NCBI RefSeq assembly: GCF_000721075.1
Contig: NZ_JOEQ01000005.1
Coordinates: 718,859-782,858 of the forward strand
Reading direction: 5' to 3'
Length of the DNA: 64,000 nucleotides
Source of the DNA: Streptosporangium amethystogenes
GTDB taxonomy: Bacteria; Actinomycetota; Actinomycetes; Streptosporangiales; Streptosporangiaceae
The translations under genes and the position numbers were made by a program. Below the pieces are notes generated by a model that was given only the letters and a program-made list of their open reading frames with translations, was not told the DNA's origin and made no database searches. This document shows positions 1 through 9,643 of this stretch, in pieces (positions within the stretch are counted from its first letter, which is position 1; every line of letters starts with the position of its first letter).

Positions 1-414
1 CACTGGCAGGACGGGGTCAGCAGTTACCTGGGCATCGCCACCCCAGGATTCCCGAACCTGTTCATGATCTACGGTCCGAACACCGTCTTCAGCAACCTGC
101 CGCCGGCGATCGAGACCCAGGTTGAGTGGATCACCGACCTGATCGCGGCGGCGCGGAAGTACGACAGGCCCTCGATCGAGGCGACCAAGAGCGCGGAGGA
201 CGCCTGGACCGCCGTCTGTGAGGAACTCGCCGGCCACACCCTCTTCCCGAAGGTCGACTCCTTCATCAACGGCGGCAACATCCCGGGTAAGAGGAGAGGG
301 GTCATGTTCTACTTCGCGGGGCTCGCGGCATACCGCCAGAAGCTGCGCGAGGTGGCCGGTGCCGGCTACGAGGGCTTCAGCCTGCACGACGACTCGTTAC
401 CGGCGCAGTCCTGA
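1..414 (+). CDS. Baeyer-Villiger-type flavin monooxygenase, C-terminal part
   Basis: The reading frame is open from the first base, so the gene begins outside the window; about 137 C-terminal residues are visible. The stretch with FPNLFMIYGPN followed by an amphipathic helix (IETQVEWITDLI) is typical of the C-terminal part of FAD/NADPH Baeyer-Villiger monooxygenases of the cyclohexanone/phenylacetone monooxygenase type, which insert oxygen next to a ketone to give an ester or lactone. The FAD and NADPH Rossmann motifs are not in view, so substrate class is open. The gene ends in a strong hairpin and converges on the next monooxygenase gene. Family assignment is fairly secure; the ketone substrate is unknown. 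Confidence 0.8.
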   Translation, partial: HWQDGVSSYLGIATPGFPNLFMIYGPNTVFSNLPPAIETQVEWITDLIAAARKYDRPSIEATKSAEDAWTAVCEELAGHTLFPKVDSFINGGNIPGKRRGVMFYFAGLAAYRQKLREVAGAGYEGFSLHDDSLPAQS

Positions 415-497
415 GGACGGTGGTGTAGCACCCGGCATCGGGCCCCGGACACCGGGGCCCGACGGCCGTATCGCGGTGACAGAGCTCGCGTGACAGA

Positions 498-540
498 CGC
501 CAACGCCGGCATCCGCCTGGGGCGGATGCCGGCGTTGGCG
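498..540. terminator. bidirectional hairpin terminator
   Basis: A perfect 20-bp inverted repeat (498-517 against 521-540) with a 3-base loop lies between two convergent stop codons. There is no T-tract, as is common in actinobacteria. It probably serves both the upstream monooxygenase and the minus-strand gene that ends at 553. Confidence 0.8.
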
Positions 541-552
541 AACCCGGCGAGG

Positions 553-1941
<1,389 letters not shown>

Positions 1942-1948
1942 TCAGAGA

Positions 1949-2275
1949 TCAGGCATGGTGGATGGAGACCACCGAGTACACGTGCGGTGCCGGCTTCGCC
2001 AGCTCGGCCGTCCTCTTCCCGAGGGACTGGACCTCCGGGTCGGCCATGGTGGCCTTGACGTCGTCCTGGCTGCGCCACTGGGCGAAGTTGACGACCCGGG
2101 TGCCGTCGACGCTGGCGAGTATGTTCACCGAGACGAAGCCCGGCCGGTTCTTTATCACCTTCTCGGTTCCCTCGTTCAGGAGGTCGACGAGCTCCTGCTG
2201 CTTCGACGCGTCGACGTCGAAGACGTTGATGAGGGTCACCGGCGCACCGCCGACACGGATAACGGTTTCACTCAT
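1949..2275 (-). CDS. antibiotic biosynthesis monooxygenase (ABM) domain protein
   Basis: A 108-residue single-domain protein with the ABM/dimeric ferredoxin-like pattern: a first strand (VTLINVFDV), helix with K/E residues, then RPGFVSVNILASVDG and VVNFAQWRSQDD. Family members form homodimers and act as cofactor-free oxygenases or heme-degrading enzymes, although many have no known reaction. The start has a good ribosome site (aaggagatac) seven bases upstream. It lies 47 bases after the azoreductase-like gene on the same strand, suggesting a short redox operon with the FAD monooxygenase downstream. The catalytic residue cannot be identified by eye. Confidence 0.75.
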   Translation of the reverse strand: MSETVIRVGGAPVTLINVFDVDASKQQELVDLLNEGTEKVIKNRPGFVSVNILASVDGTRVVNFAQWRSQDDVKATMADPEVQSLGKRTAELAKPAPHVYSVVSIHHA

Positions 2276-2322
2276 GAGGTGTATCTCCTTGTCAATCTCT
2301 CATGCGGTCCATCTCTTCACTC

Positions 2323-3078
2323 CTATGACGAACCGCGACGGCCAGAGGTGACCGACCGGCCGACCGGAGGCCGGGCGGCCAGCTCGGTCACCGCGGCCCG
2401 TGCCGCCGTCAGCGAGCTCGCCGCCAGCGCCCGGAAACGGGCCAGCCCCGGCACGTCCCCGGCGCGGGTCATCTCGGCGTGGACGAAGTGCAGGTCCTCC
2501 TCGGCCACCCCGAGGTCACCGAAGTACGCCCGCAGGTAGGGCGTCTGGAAGTCGAAGCCGTCCCGGGGCGTGCCCGGCCGGTAGCAGCCGCCTCGCGCGG
2601 TGACCACCACCACCGTCGTGCCACGCAGCAGGCTGTCCCCGCCATCCGGGGCGGTGAACGCTCCCGGGAAGGTCACCCGGTCGATCCATGCCTTCAGCGC
2701 GGCGGGTACCGAGAAGTTGTACATCGGAACACCGATCAGCACCGTGTCCGTGGCCAGCAGTTCTGTGATCAGCGGCAGGGTCAGTGTCCACTCCCGTTCC
2801 TCGGCCGGGCCCTCGACCAGTCCGGACACCTCGTCCGGCGGGACGCCGCCGTGTCGCTGCACCCGCTGGCCGAGGGTGACGAAGGCGGAGGTCACCAGTG
2901 GCACCGGGTCGGCGGCCAGGTCCCGGTACCGGTACCCGGCGCCGCCGTGCGACTCTCGCCAGGTGTCGGCGAACAACGCGGTCAGCTGTCTGCTGACCGA
3001 GTCATGGAAATGGCCGGCGCTGGAATCCAGATGCAGCAAGGATGTCGCCGGTTCGTCGACGACTGGGATGGCGATCAT
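2323..3078 (-). CDS. FMN-dependent NADH-azoreductase-like flavodoxin-fold protein
   Basis: About 250 residues. I use ATG 3078 because AAAGGGGGC lies just upstream; a longer frame to 3198 has no support. The early motif LLHLDSSAGHFHDSVSRQL matches the phosphate-binding start of AcpD/AzoR azoreductases, and LLATDTVLIGVPMYNFSVPAALKAWIDR contains the PMYNFxxPxxLKxWID signature that contacts FMN. The family reduces quinones and azo compounds with NADH as a homodimer. The 270-bp gap to the divergent SDR gene holds a 13-bp palindrome at 3320 but no other obvious site. Family call is secure; in vivo electron acceptor is unknown. Confidence 0.85.
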   Translation of the reverse strand: MIAIPVVDEPATSLLHLDSSAGHFHDSVSRQLTALFADTWRESHGGAGYRYRDLAADPVPLVTSAFVTLGQRVQRHGGVPPDEVSGLVEGPAEEREWTLTLPLITELLATDTVLIGVPMYNFSVPAALKAWIDRVTFPGAFTAPDGGDSLLRGTTVVVVTARGGCYRPGTPRDGFDFQTPYLRAYFGDLGVAEEDLHFVHAEMTRAGDVPGLARFRALAASSLTAARAAVTELAARPPVGRSVTSGRRGSS

Positions 3079-3319
3079 GCAGCCCCCTTTCAACGTCACT
3101 GTAGGTGTCACATCGATGACGAAGAGTGACGGGAAAAGGTGACCGGAAGGCCGTGCCGGAGGCGTGGCGCGATCCCACCACCTCCGGGCCTGAGTCACCC
3201 GGCAGGCGTGCCGGCCGGCCGACCGCGGCCTCGCGGACGTTCGCCGGCGGATGATCCGCGGGGAATCGTGCGGTACGGGGCACGGAACGCTTGGCGGCGG
3301 CCCGCCGATACGGCAGAGT

Positions 3320-3332
3320 GAAACATTGTTTC
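3320..3332. promoter_or_regulatory. 13-bp GAAAC-N3-GTTTC palindrome (short copy of island element)
   Basis: GAAACATTGTTTC is a perfect inverted repeat around one base, 19 bases before the GTG start at 3351. It matches the inner palindrome of the 25-bp element seen nine times elsewhere in the window, but the third half-site seven bases away is missing on both sides. It is likely to be a weaker operator for the SDR gene. Confidence 0.55.
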
Positions 3333-3350
3333 CCTTTTGGAGGTCGCGCT

Positions 3351-4169
3351 GTGCGTTACGTCATCATCGGTTGTGGCAACGTGGGCATGGAACTGGCCCG
3401 CCGCTGGACCTCCGCGGGTCACCACGTGACCGGCACCACCACCTCGGCCGAGCGTGTCGACGAGCTCAAGGCCGTCTGCGCCGACGTGGCGATCCTGAGG
3501 GGCAGCGACAGCACGGCGGTGCGGGACGCGACGCGCGACGCCGACGCCGTCGTGCTGACGGTGAGCCCGCGGGTCGCCCGCTCCTTTGACGCGAACGGCC
3601 GGATCGCCGAGTACGCGGACACGCTCACCGCCACCGCGCGGACCGCCGCCGCCGCGCACCCGCGAGTCGTCTTCACCAGTTCGACGTCCGTCTACGGCTC
3701 AGGTGACGGACGACCGCTGGACGAGTCGAGCCCGACGACCGACGATCCGGACGCGTCGCCGCGCAACTTCGTCGCCGCCGAGGACGCCGTCCTGGCCACG
3801 CCGCGCGGGGCGGTGGTGCGCATCCCCGATGTGTACGGGCATCCGCGCGACATCGACTACGTGACCCGGGTGAGACTCGTCCACGAGGTGCTCGGCGGCA
3901 GCGTGCCGTTCGCGGCGGACGCCCTGCTGTACCGCGTCGACTACCGCGACGCGGCCGCCGCGCTCGACTTCGTGGTGAGCCATGACCTCGCCGGGGTCTT
4001 CAACGCGGTCCCGGACGCGACCGTGCCGCCGACCAACGAGGAGGTGTTCGGCCGGATCTGCGCCGAGCAGGGCTGGCCGAAGCTGAGCTACCGTGCCGAG
4101 ATCAAGACCCCGTCGGTACCGGTGAGCTCCGCCAGACTGCGGGCGGCGGGTTTCCGCTTCGCGCACTGA
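3351..4169 (+). CDS. NAD(P)-dependent epimerase/dehydratase-like SDR
   Basis: A 272-residue protein. GTG 3351 is chosen because GGAGG lies seven bases upstream, and the protein then begins directly with the nucleotide-binding strand (VRYVIIGCGNVGMELARRW). The Rossmann GxGxxG variant, VVFTSSTSVYGSG with the YG of extended SDRs (about residue 110) and the C-terminal VFNAVPD region fit the NAD(P)-binding epimerase family, atypical branch. The canonical YxxxK pair is not evident, so it may be an atypical reductase or binding protein. It is convergent with the FAD oxidoreductase gene, 15 bases apart, and probably under the short palindrome at 3320. Confidence 0.75.
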   Translation: MRYVIIGCGNVGMELARRWTSAGHHVTGTTTSAERVDELKAVCADVAILRGSDSTAVRDATRDADAVVLTVSPRVARSFDANGRIAEYADTLTATARTAAAAHPRVVFTSSTSVYGSGDGRPLDESSPTTDDPDASPRNFVAAEDAVLATPRGAVVRIPDVYGHPRDIDYVTRVRLVHEVLGGSVPFAADALLYRVDYRDAAAALDFVVSHDLAGVFNAVPDATVPPTNEEVFGRICAEQGWPKLSYRAEIKTPSVPVSSARLRAAGFRFAH

Positions 4170-4184
4170 CGGGCCCCGGCCCGG

Positions 4185-5615
4185 TCACTCCTTTGCCGCG
4201 GCGAGGCGGCGGCCGAGCAGCCGGCCGAAGGTGATCGCGGGTGTGATCAGCATGCCGGAGCAGAAGCTCTGCCCGCAGGTGGCCGCCGCGCCGATCACCT
4301 CACCGATGGCGTAGAGGTTGGGTATCGAGGTGCCGTCGGTGCGCCGTACCCGGAAGTCGGAGTCGATGTCGAGTCCGGCGAACGTCACGAGGGAGATGGC
4401 GTGGTTGCGGATGGCGTAGAAAGGCCCCTGCAGCAGTGGCATGGGCAGGTGGGTACGCCCGAAGTCGGAATCGACGCCGGCGGCGACGGCCTCGTTGTAC
4501 CGGGTGACCGTCGAGGCGAGCCCCGCGGGGTCGATTCCGGCCGTCTGTGCCAGTTCCTCCAGCGTGTCGGCCGAGTGGACGCCGAGACGCAGGTTGGCCT
4601 GGGCGCGAAGGTCCTCGGGCGTCCAGCCGACCACGAGCGGCCGGGTCGAGCGCGTCGACTCCAGCATCGCGTCGTCGAAGACGGTCCAGAAGGTCATGTC
4701 CTCGATGCGGGTGAGCGCGCGCTCCTTGAGGTCGATCGAGGGCTCGTCCTCGGCGACCCAGCGCCGGCCCGACCTGTCGACGTAGATCTCGACAGGAGGA
4801 CGTTCGGTGGCGGTGAGGATCTGCCGGTCGGACCAGGTGGCCCTGCCCGGGCTGGTCGGATGGGGCAGCCCGCCGAACGAGGGCAGGAACGACCCCATCC
4901 CGGCGACGGCCGCCCCCAGTTCCTGGGCGAGCAGGATCCCGTCGCCGGTCGAGGTCGGGTGCGCCGCCGAGACGAGCGGCGCACCCTCCAACTCCAGGAA
5001 CAGTTCCGGTTCGGCCGCGAAGCCGCCGGTGGCCAGCACCACCTGCCGGGCCCGCACCTCCACGTCCTGGCCGCCGTGTATCACGGTGACCCGGGTGACC
5101 CGGTTGTCGTCATCGGTCGTGAGGCCGATCACCGGGGAGTTCTTCCACAGTTCCAGCCGGCCGGTGGCGACCGCCTCGTCCAGCAGGCCCCTGAACACCT
5201 CCAGGATCGACATCGCCTCGTCGGTCCCGTAGTAGGTACGCGCGGTCTCGTACGGCTCGTGCCCGTAGACGATCCGCGGTGTCTCGGCCGCGAACCGGAA
5301 ACCCCGGTCGTCCAACCAGTCGACGGTCTCGGCGGCGTGCTCGACGTTGATCCGGACGAGATCGTCGCGGGCGGTCCCGCCGCTGATCCGATGGATGTCG
5401 GCCAGGTGCGCCTCGGGAGAGTCGGCGATGCCGCGCTCGGCCTGCCGCCGCGTCCCTGCCGCGGCCATGTGGCCGCCGGACACGTGCATGGTTCCGCCGA
5501 TCTGGTGGTCCTTCTCCACCAGAAGTACTGTGGCGCCCCCGAGTGCGGCCTCCGCTGCGCAAGGGATGCCCGCGGTGCCGGCGCCGATGACCACGAGGTC
5601 GTAACTGAGTTCCAC
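4185..5615 (-). CDS. FAD-dependent oxidoreductase, fumarate reductase/ketosteroid dehydrogenase type
   Basis: 476 residues from GTG 5615, preceded by AGGAGA; an upstream extension to 5879 overlaps the previous gene and is rejected. The N-terminal dinucleotide site (DLVVIGAGTAGIPCAAEAA), HxxGGxM (IGGTMHVSGGHM), VVLATGGF in the middle and GEVIGAAATCGQSFCSG near the C-terminus are the FAD_binding_2 pattern of fumarate reductases and 3-ketosteroid delta-1-dehydrogenases. It may desaturate a ring ketone or reduce a double bond. A paralogue lies at 9640, on the other side of the divergent promoter pair. It is the last gene of a minus-strand operon starting at 8635. Confidence 0.85.
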   Translation of the reverse strand: MELSYDLVVIGAGTAGIPCAAEAALGGATVLLVEKDHQIGGTMHVSGGHMAAAGTRRQAERGIADSPEAHLADIHRISGGTARDDLVRINVEHAAETVDWLDDRGFRFAAETPRIVYGHEPYETARTYYGTDEAMSILEVFRGLLDEAVATGRLELWKNSPVIGLTTDDDNRVTRVTVIHGGQDVEVRARQVVLATGGFAAEPELFLELEGAPLVSAAHPTSTGDGILLAQELGAAVAGMGSFLPSFGGLPHPTSPGRATWSDRQILTATERPPVEIYVDRSGRRWVAEDEPSIDLKERALTRIEDMTFWTVFDDAMLESTRSTRPLVVGWTPEDLRAQANLRLGVHSADTLEELAQTAGIDPAGLASTVTRYNEAVAAGVDSDFGRTHLPMPLLQGPFYAIRNHAISLVTFAGLDIDSDFRVRRTDGTSIPNLYAIGEVIGAAATCGQSFCSGMLITPAITFGRLLGRRLAAAKE

Positions 5616-5656
5616 CGGTGGATCTCCTGTGATGATTTCGGCTGGTCGGTTGGTGT

Positions 5657-6112
5657 TCAGGCGGTCGGGTTGTACCAGCGCTCGGGCTCGGCCCCGGGGA
5701 CGCGGCGCTCCTCGATCACGGTGAGACGGCTGAGCCGACCGTCCTCGAAATGCTGCCACAGGCGGGTGCGGTAGTCGCCGGTCGGCATCGACATCTCGAC
5801 GATGCGCTCCCCGGGCTTCTGATTCCAGCCGAAGGTGAAGAGGATGGCCTGGTCGCCTGCCCGGCTTGTCGAGCCCCACATCTCCTCGTCGACGAACCGC
5901 ACGGAGTCGCCGTCGACGATGGCGCGGTAGTGCCGTACGGCCGGCTCGGTGCCTTCACGGAGGTAGACGACCTTCTCCGTCCAGTCCGTCCCCTCCATCC
6001 GGCCTTCCTGCCGGCTCTCGAAGCGCTCCACCAGGGTGCCGTCGGCTCCGAGCACCGTGTACGTGCCCTGCCACACACCGCTCATGTCCCGCAGGATGTC
6101 GGCGATCGTCAT
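5657..6112 (-). CDS. DUF3598-like calycin-fold protein
   Basis: 151 residues, no signal peptide. MSGVWQGTYTVLGADGTLVER at the N-terminus (W-x-G-x-Y strand) followed by alternating beta-strands (VRHYRAIVDGDSVRFVDEEMWG, RTRLWQHFEDGRLSRLTVIEERR) suggests a lipocalin-like barrel of the DUF3598 kind. Function is unknown. A paralogue at 44734 has the same W-x-GxY opening (VGEWRGEYIHLDADGK) and similar length and is also inside the proposed regulon. The start overlaps the stop of the aldehyde dehydrogenase gene (ATGA), so they are translationally coupled. I infer a binding or isomerase role in the pathway. Confidence 0.65.
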   Translation of the reverse strand: MTIADILRDMSGVWQGTYTVLGADGTLVERFESRQEGRMEGTDWTEKVVYLREGTEPAVRHYRAIVDGDSVRFVDEEMWGSTSRAGDQAILFTFGWNQKPGERIVEMSMPTGDYRTRLWQHFEDGRLSRLTVIEERRVPGAEPERWYNPTA

Positions 6113-7572
6113 CGGTTCTCCGTCTTGTCGATGGTTTCCACGGTCTCCGCCGATGCCCCGTCGTAGTACCAGGGTCTCGGGCCGGCGCTGTCGCGGATGA
6201 GCAGGGCTCTCCTGCGCAGGAACCGCCGCACGGAGGGCGGCCCCATCCGAGAGGCGCCGAGTCCGGAGAGCTTGAAGGAGTTCTTCTCCCCCTCGGGGAC
6301 CATGCCGGTGAGGCAGACATCGTTGATACTGATCCCGCCGGCGTCGAGGCGGTGCGCGATCGGCATCGCCTCCTCGGCCGTGGCGGCGAAGACGGCGGCG
6401 CTGAGGCCGAACTCACTGTCGTTGGCGAGGGCGACGGCCTCGTCCTCGCCGTCGAAGGTCATCACCGGGATGACCGGCCCGAAGGTCTCCTCGCGCATCA
6501 CCCGCATGGAGTGGTCGACGCCGGTCAGCACCGTCGGCCGCAGGTAGGCTCCGCCGTCGAGGATCTCGATCGAGCCGCCGGCCCGCACCCGGGCGCCCTT
6601 CGCCACCGCGTCGTCGATCTGGTCGCGGATGGTCTGCACCTGCGCGCTCGTGATGATCGGGCCGACCTGCCCGTCGCCGGGATCGGGGTGGGCCAACCGT
6701 ACGCGTTCGGCCTTGGCGACCAGGGCCTCCACGAACTCGCCGGCGACGCGACTGTCGACGTACACGCGCTCGATCGACATGCACGAGTGCCCGGAGTTGA
6801 TGGTCGAGCCCCAGAGGATCGCAGAGGAGGCGGCGTCGAGGTCGGCCGACCCCGTGACGATCGCGGGGTCCTTGCCGCCGAGCTCCAGGAACGCCGGGAT
6901 GAACCGGTCGGCCGCCACCCGCGCGATCACGCGGCCGGTCTGGACGCTGCCGGTGAAGCAGACGGCGTCGGCCACGTCGATCACCGCGGCGCCGGTGGAG
7001 CCGTCGCCCTGCACCACCGCGAAGACGTCGGCGAGGCCGGGGACCTCGGCGAGGCAGTCGAGGAGCACCGGAACGAAGCGGGGGGTCATCTCGCTCGGCT
7101 TCAGCAGGACGGCCGATCCCGCGAGGAGGGCGGGTACCGCGTCGATGAGCGCGAGCTGGAAGGGGAAGTTCCACGGCGAGATGGCGGCGACCACCGGGTA
7201 GGGCACCAGGTCGCCGGAGAGCCGGATCTGGGGGTCGGCGGTGGGGGAGGGGGCGCCGGACGCGAAGGTCTCCTCGGCGTAGCGGCACGCGCGGTCGATC
7301 CCGGCCAGGACGGCGTCCACCTCCACCTCGGACGCCCATCTGCGCCCGGTGTCGGCCTCGATCTCGCGGACGAGCTCCGTGCGCCGTCCGACGAAGACCT
7401 CCCGGAGACTCCGCAGGGTGGCGATCCGCCCCTGGACCGGTTGCCGCGCCCACGCGCCCTGATGGGCGCGGAGCCCGCGCGCCGCGGTCGCGACCTCGTC
7501 GGCGCTCGCCGCCGTGATCGTGTAGTCCGCCAGTCCGGTGCGGGGATTGCGGACGGATATCTGTTTCGTCAC
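6109..7572 (-). CDS. NAD(P)+-dependent aldehyde dehydrogenase
   Basis: 487 residues, full length for the ALDH superfamily. PWNFPFQLALIDAVPALLAG carries the oxyanion Asn; KPSEMTP binds the cofactor; FTGSVQTGR is the Rossmann loop; LELGGKDPAIV supplies the general-base Glu (about residue 240) and SGHSCMSIERVYV the catalytic Cys (about residue 275). It oxidises an aldehyde to a carboxylate in the cytoplasm. GTG start with AAAGGATC upstream. It sits between the nitrilase-fold gene and the DUF3598-like gene with a 4-base overlap downstream, so it probably acts on an aldehyde made by the same operon. It resembles succinate-semialdehyde dehydrogenases generally, but the substrate is not assigned. 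Confidence 0.92.
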   Translation of the reverse strand: MTKQISVRNPRTGLADYTITAASADEVATAARGLRAHQGAWARQPVQGRIATLRSLREVFVGRRTELVREIEADTGRRWASEVEVDAVLAGIDRACRYAEETFASGAPSPTADPQIRLSGDLVPYPVVAAISPWNFPFQLALIDAVPALLAGSAVLLKPSEMTPRFVPVLLDCLAEVPGLADVFAVVQGDGSTGAAVIDVADAVCFTGSVQTGRVIARVAADRFIPAFLELGGKDPAIVTGSADLDAASSAILWGSTINSGHSCMSIERVYVDSRVAGEFVEALVAKAERVRLAHPDPGDGQVGPIITSAQVQTIRDQIDDAVAKGARVRAGGSIEILDGGAYLRPTVLTGVDHSMRVMREETFGPVIPVMTFDGEDEAVALANDSEFGLSAAVFAATAEEAMPIAHRLDAGGISINDVCLTGMVPEGEKNSFKLSGLGASRMGPPSVRRFLRRRALLIRDSAGPRPWYYDGASAETVETIDKTENR

Positions 7573-7585
7573 TTCGATCCTTTCG

Positions 7586-8635
7586 TCAGATCACGCCGTC
7601 GGCGGACAGCCGCTCGATCACCGCGCGCTGCGTCGTGCCGAAGTGCGCGCGTGAGATCTCAGTGGGCCGCACGCTGTTGGGCGGGTAGAACGATGTGCCG
7701 GCATAGCTGGGGGCATAAAGCTCGAAGCGCTGACGGGGAAGGAGGTTCATCATCTCGGGGACCCTGCGCGCGCGGCGCAGGGCGGCCAGGTCGATCTCCC
7801 CGTTGGCGGCCATGGACTCTCCCTGGCCGGCCTTCGCGATCACGAGGCCCCGATGGTCGACGATCTGGCTGGCACCGTCGCCGGACTCCGGGGGCAGGCC
7901 GGTGCCGTACAGACCGGCGGTGTTGGCGGAGACCACGTACGCGCCGTTCTCCACCGCGCGGGCGAGCTTGGCGACGTTCTTCGGCGACAGCAGGCCACTG
8001 CAGATCTCCGAGGAGCTGTGCAGGAACACCTCCGCGCCGCGCATCGCGAGGCAGCGGGCCACCTCGGGGAACAGGATCTCCTCGGAGGCGATCGCCGCCA
8101 GGTTGCCGATCTCGGTCCTGGCCACGGGGAAGAGCGCGTCCTCGCCATAGATGGAGAGGTAGTCGTCGAGGAGGTCGTGCGGGGTCACGGCGTACATCGA
8201 GTTGAGCCGCCGGTAGCGGAGCACCACCTTCCCGCGCGGATCGAGGATGACCGACGCCTGGAAGTAGATGCCGGGGAAGTGCTCGTCGAGCTCGTAGGCG
8301 TTGACGCACAGGAACAGACCGGTGTCACGGCTGAGCTCGGCCAGCCGCGCGTACTCCGTGCCGTCGGGTGCCAGAGCCGCCCGCTCGCACCACTCGGGCA
8401 GCGGTTCACCGACGGGATGGCCGGTGAGGAGGTACTCGGGGAGGACCACGAGCGCGAGCTTCGGGCCGATGGACCGCTGTGTCGCGGTGACCTGTTCGTG
8501 AACCCGGTCGATGGCCGCGCGGATCAGGTCGCGGGCGGCCGCGGTGCTCTCGGCCCGGTTGACGGCATGACAGGCGGTCTGTAGCGCGACCGCATGGTAG
8601 GCGACCAGCGGTTCATCCGCAAGATCTTGACTCAC
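7586..8635 (-). CDS. nitrilase-fold carbon-nitrogen hydrolase homologue lacking the usual catalytic Cys
   Basis: About 349 residues from GTG 8635, just downstream of AGGGGC and of the promoter element. The Glu motif is present (VVLPEYLLTGH, Glu about 67). The Lys region reads VLRYRRLNS, with Arg about 143 where Lys is expected. The Cys region reads AAIASEEILFPEVAR, with Ser about 184 where ICYDxxFPE has Cys. So two of the three catalytic positions appear changed. A relative at 50844 shares the YGxDAxxPVARTxxGN stretch and the Cys-to-Ser change. It is the first gene of the operon reading to the FAD enzyme. It may be a binding protein or use unusual chemistry; hydrolase activity should not be assumed. 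Confidence 0.75.
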   Translation of the reverse strand: MSQDLADEPLVAYHAVALQTACHAVNRAESTAAARDLIRAAIDRVHEQVTATQRSIGPKLALVVLPEYLLTGHPVGEPLPEWCERAALAPDGTEYARLAELSRDTGLFLCVNAYELDEHFPGIYFQASVILDPRGKVVLRYRRLNSMYAVTPHDLLDDYLSIYGEDALFPVARTEIGNLAAIASEEILFPEVARCLAMRGAEVFLHSSSEICSGLLSPKNVAKLARAVENGAYVVSANTAGLYGTGLPPESGDGASQIVDHRGLVIAKAGQGESMAANGEIDLAALRRARRVPEMMNLLPRQRFELYAPSYAGTSFYPPNSVRPTEISRAHFGTTQRAVIERLSADGVI

Positions 8636-8645
8636 ACAAGCCCCT

Positions 8646-8706
8646 GTTCCGCATATAGAAACGCCGTTTCTGGTTGGACTATAGGGAGAGTGTCCCGGTT
8701 TGGGAA
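8646..8706 (-). promoter_or_regulatory. minus-strand promoter with 25-bp three-half-site element (copy B)
   Basis: Read on the minus strand: -35 TTCCCA (8701-8706), 17-base spacer, -10 TATAGT (8678-8683), then after 7 bases GAAAC-N3-GTTTC-N7-GGAAC (8646-8670). The element ends 10 bases before the GTG start of the nitrilase-fold gene. The operator position downstream of the -10 box fits repression by blocking transcription. Confidence 0.75.
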
Positions 8707-8721
8707 GCCTCGGGAACCTCA

Positions 8722-8775
8722 TTGACACGTAAAGACCCTCGCTCTAGCGTGGAACACCGTTCCGACTTGCGGAAC
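8722..8775 (+). promoter_or_regulatory. plus-strand promoter with 25-bp three-half-site element (copy C)
   Basis: TTGACA (8722-8727), 17-base spacer, TAGCGT (8745-8750), with GGAAC-N3-GTTCC-N7-GGAAC (8751-8775) starting at the very next base. It is divergent from copy B and drives the VOC and FAD oxidoreductase genes. All three half-sites match the consensus exactly. Confidence 0.8.
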
Positions 8776-8800
8776 TCGAAGAGAACGTGGAGGCGTCACC

Positions 8801-9643
8801 TTGCCGCTTGGAGCGATCGTCGAGGCTGTCATCACGTGCCGGAACGTCGAGGCATCGGTTGCCTTCCATACCGGGGCGTTCGACCTTGATGTCCTCGAAT
8901 GGAACGGTCCGGACGCGCTTCTCGGCGTCCGAGGTGTCGAGACCGGCAGGATACGGCTCACCCCCGCACCCCCGGACGTGGCCGAGGCGCCCGAGCCGCG
9001 CGTCTGGGACATCGGTCCCCGGCTCCTTGGTATGTACTCCAGGGACCTCGGGCGGACGACACAGATGATCGACGCCGCGGGCGGCCGGTCCCTGCCGCCC
9101 GTCACCTACCCCTACGGTTCCGCCTCCCTGACCGAGTGCGTGGCGCTCGGCAGCGACGGGGTCTGGTGGACGCTGCCGCATGCGGCTGCCGGCCATCGGC
9201 CGAGCCCCGCGTTGGAGGGAGATCCGGAGCGCCTCCACGGTGAGTTGCACACGGCCGTCGTCGTACCCGCCGACCACGATCAGGCGCTGCGCTTCTTCGT
9301 CGAGGGTGGGGGCCTGAACATCCTGTTCGCCGGGGAGATGAGCGGCGAACCGTTCGAGCGGCTGATCGGCATGCCGCCCGGCGCGGGCCTGCGGCTGACC
9401 TTCCTCGTCTCCGCGGACCATGCCCCCGCGCGTCTGGAGATCATGTCGTTCACCGGCGTCGACGCGGTGGACCTGTCGGACCGGCCGCTCGGGCTGCGCA
9501 GGGTGGTGTTCGCCGTCGAGGACCCCGCTTCCACGATCGCCGCGCTGGAGGCGTGCGGTGGTGTCCGCCTCGGTGAGCGTCTCGTACGCGGACCCGGTGG
9601 CCTGGAGGTGGAGTTGCGCGAACCCGCCGGGGCGGCGTCGTGA
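8801..9643 (+). CDS. VOC (glyoxalase/dioxygenase superfamily) protein, two modules
   Basis: 280 residues from TTG 8801, supported by GGAGG seven bases upstream. Two beta-alpha-beta-beta-beta modules are visible: residues about 1-130 (IVEAVITCRNVEASVAFHTGAFDLDVLEWNG) and about 145-275 (GELHTAVVVPADHDQALRFFVEGGGL, then LRRVVFAVEDPASTIAALEACGG). VOC proteins include extradiol dioxygenases, glyoxalases and epimerases that bind a divalent metal through His/Glu. A clear metal triad is not obvious here. The stop overlaps the start of the second FAD oxidoreductase (GTGA), so the two are co-translated, and the gene is directly under element copy C. Other VOC proteins in the island lie at 28008 and 43624. 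Confidence 0.75.
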   Translation: MPLGAIVEAVITCRNVEASVAFHTGAFDLDVLEWNGPDALLGVRGVETGRIRLTPAPPDVAEAPEPRVWDIGPRLLGMYSRDLGRTTQMIDAAGGRSLPPVTYPYGSASLTECVALGSDGVWWTLPHAAAGHRPSPALEGDPERLHGELHTAVVVPADHDQALRFFVEGGGLNILFAGEMSGEPFERLIGMPPGAGLRLTFLVSADHAPARLEIMSFTGVDAVDLSDRPLGLRRVVFAVEDPASTIAALEACGGVRLGERLVRGPGGLEVELREPAGAAS

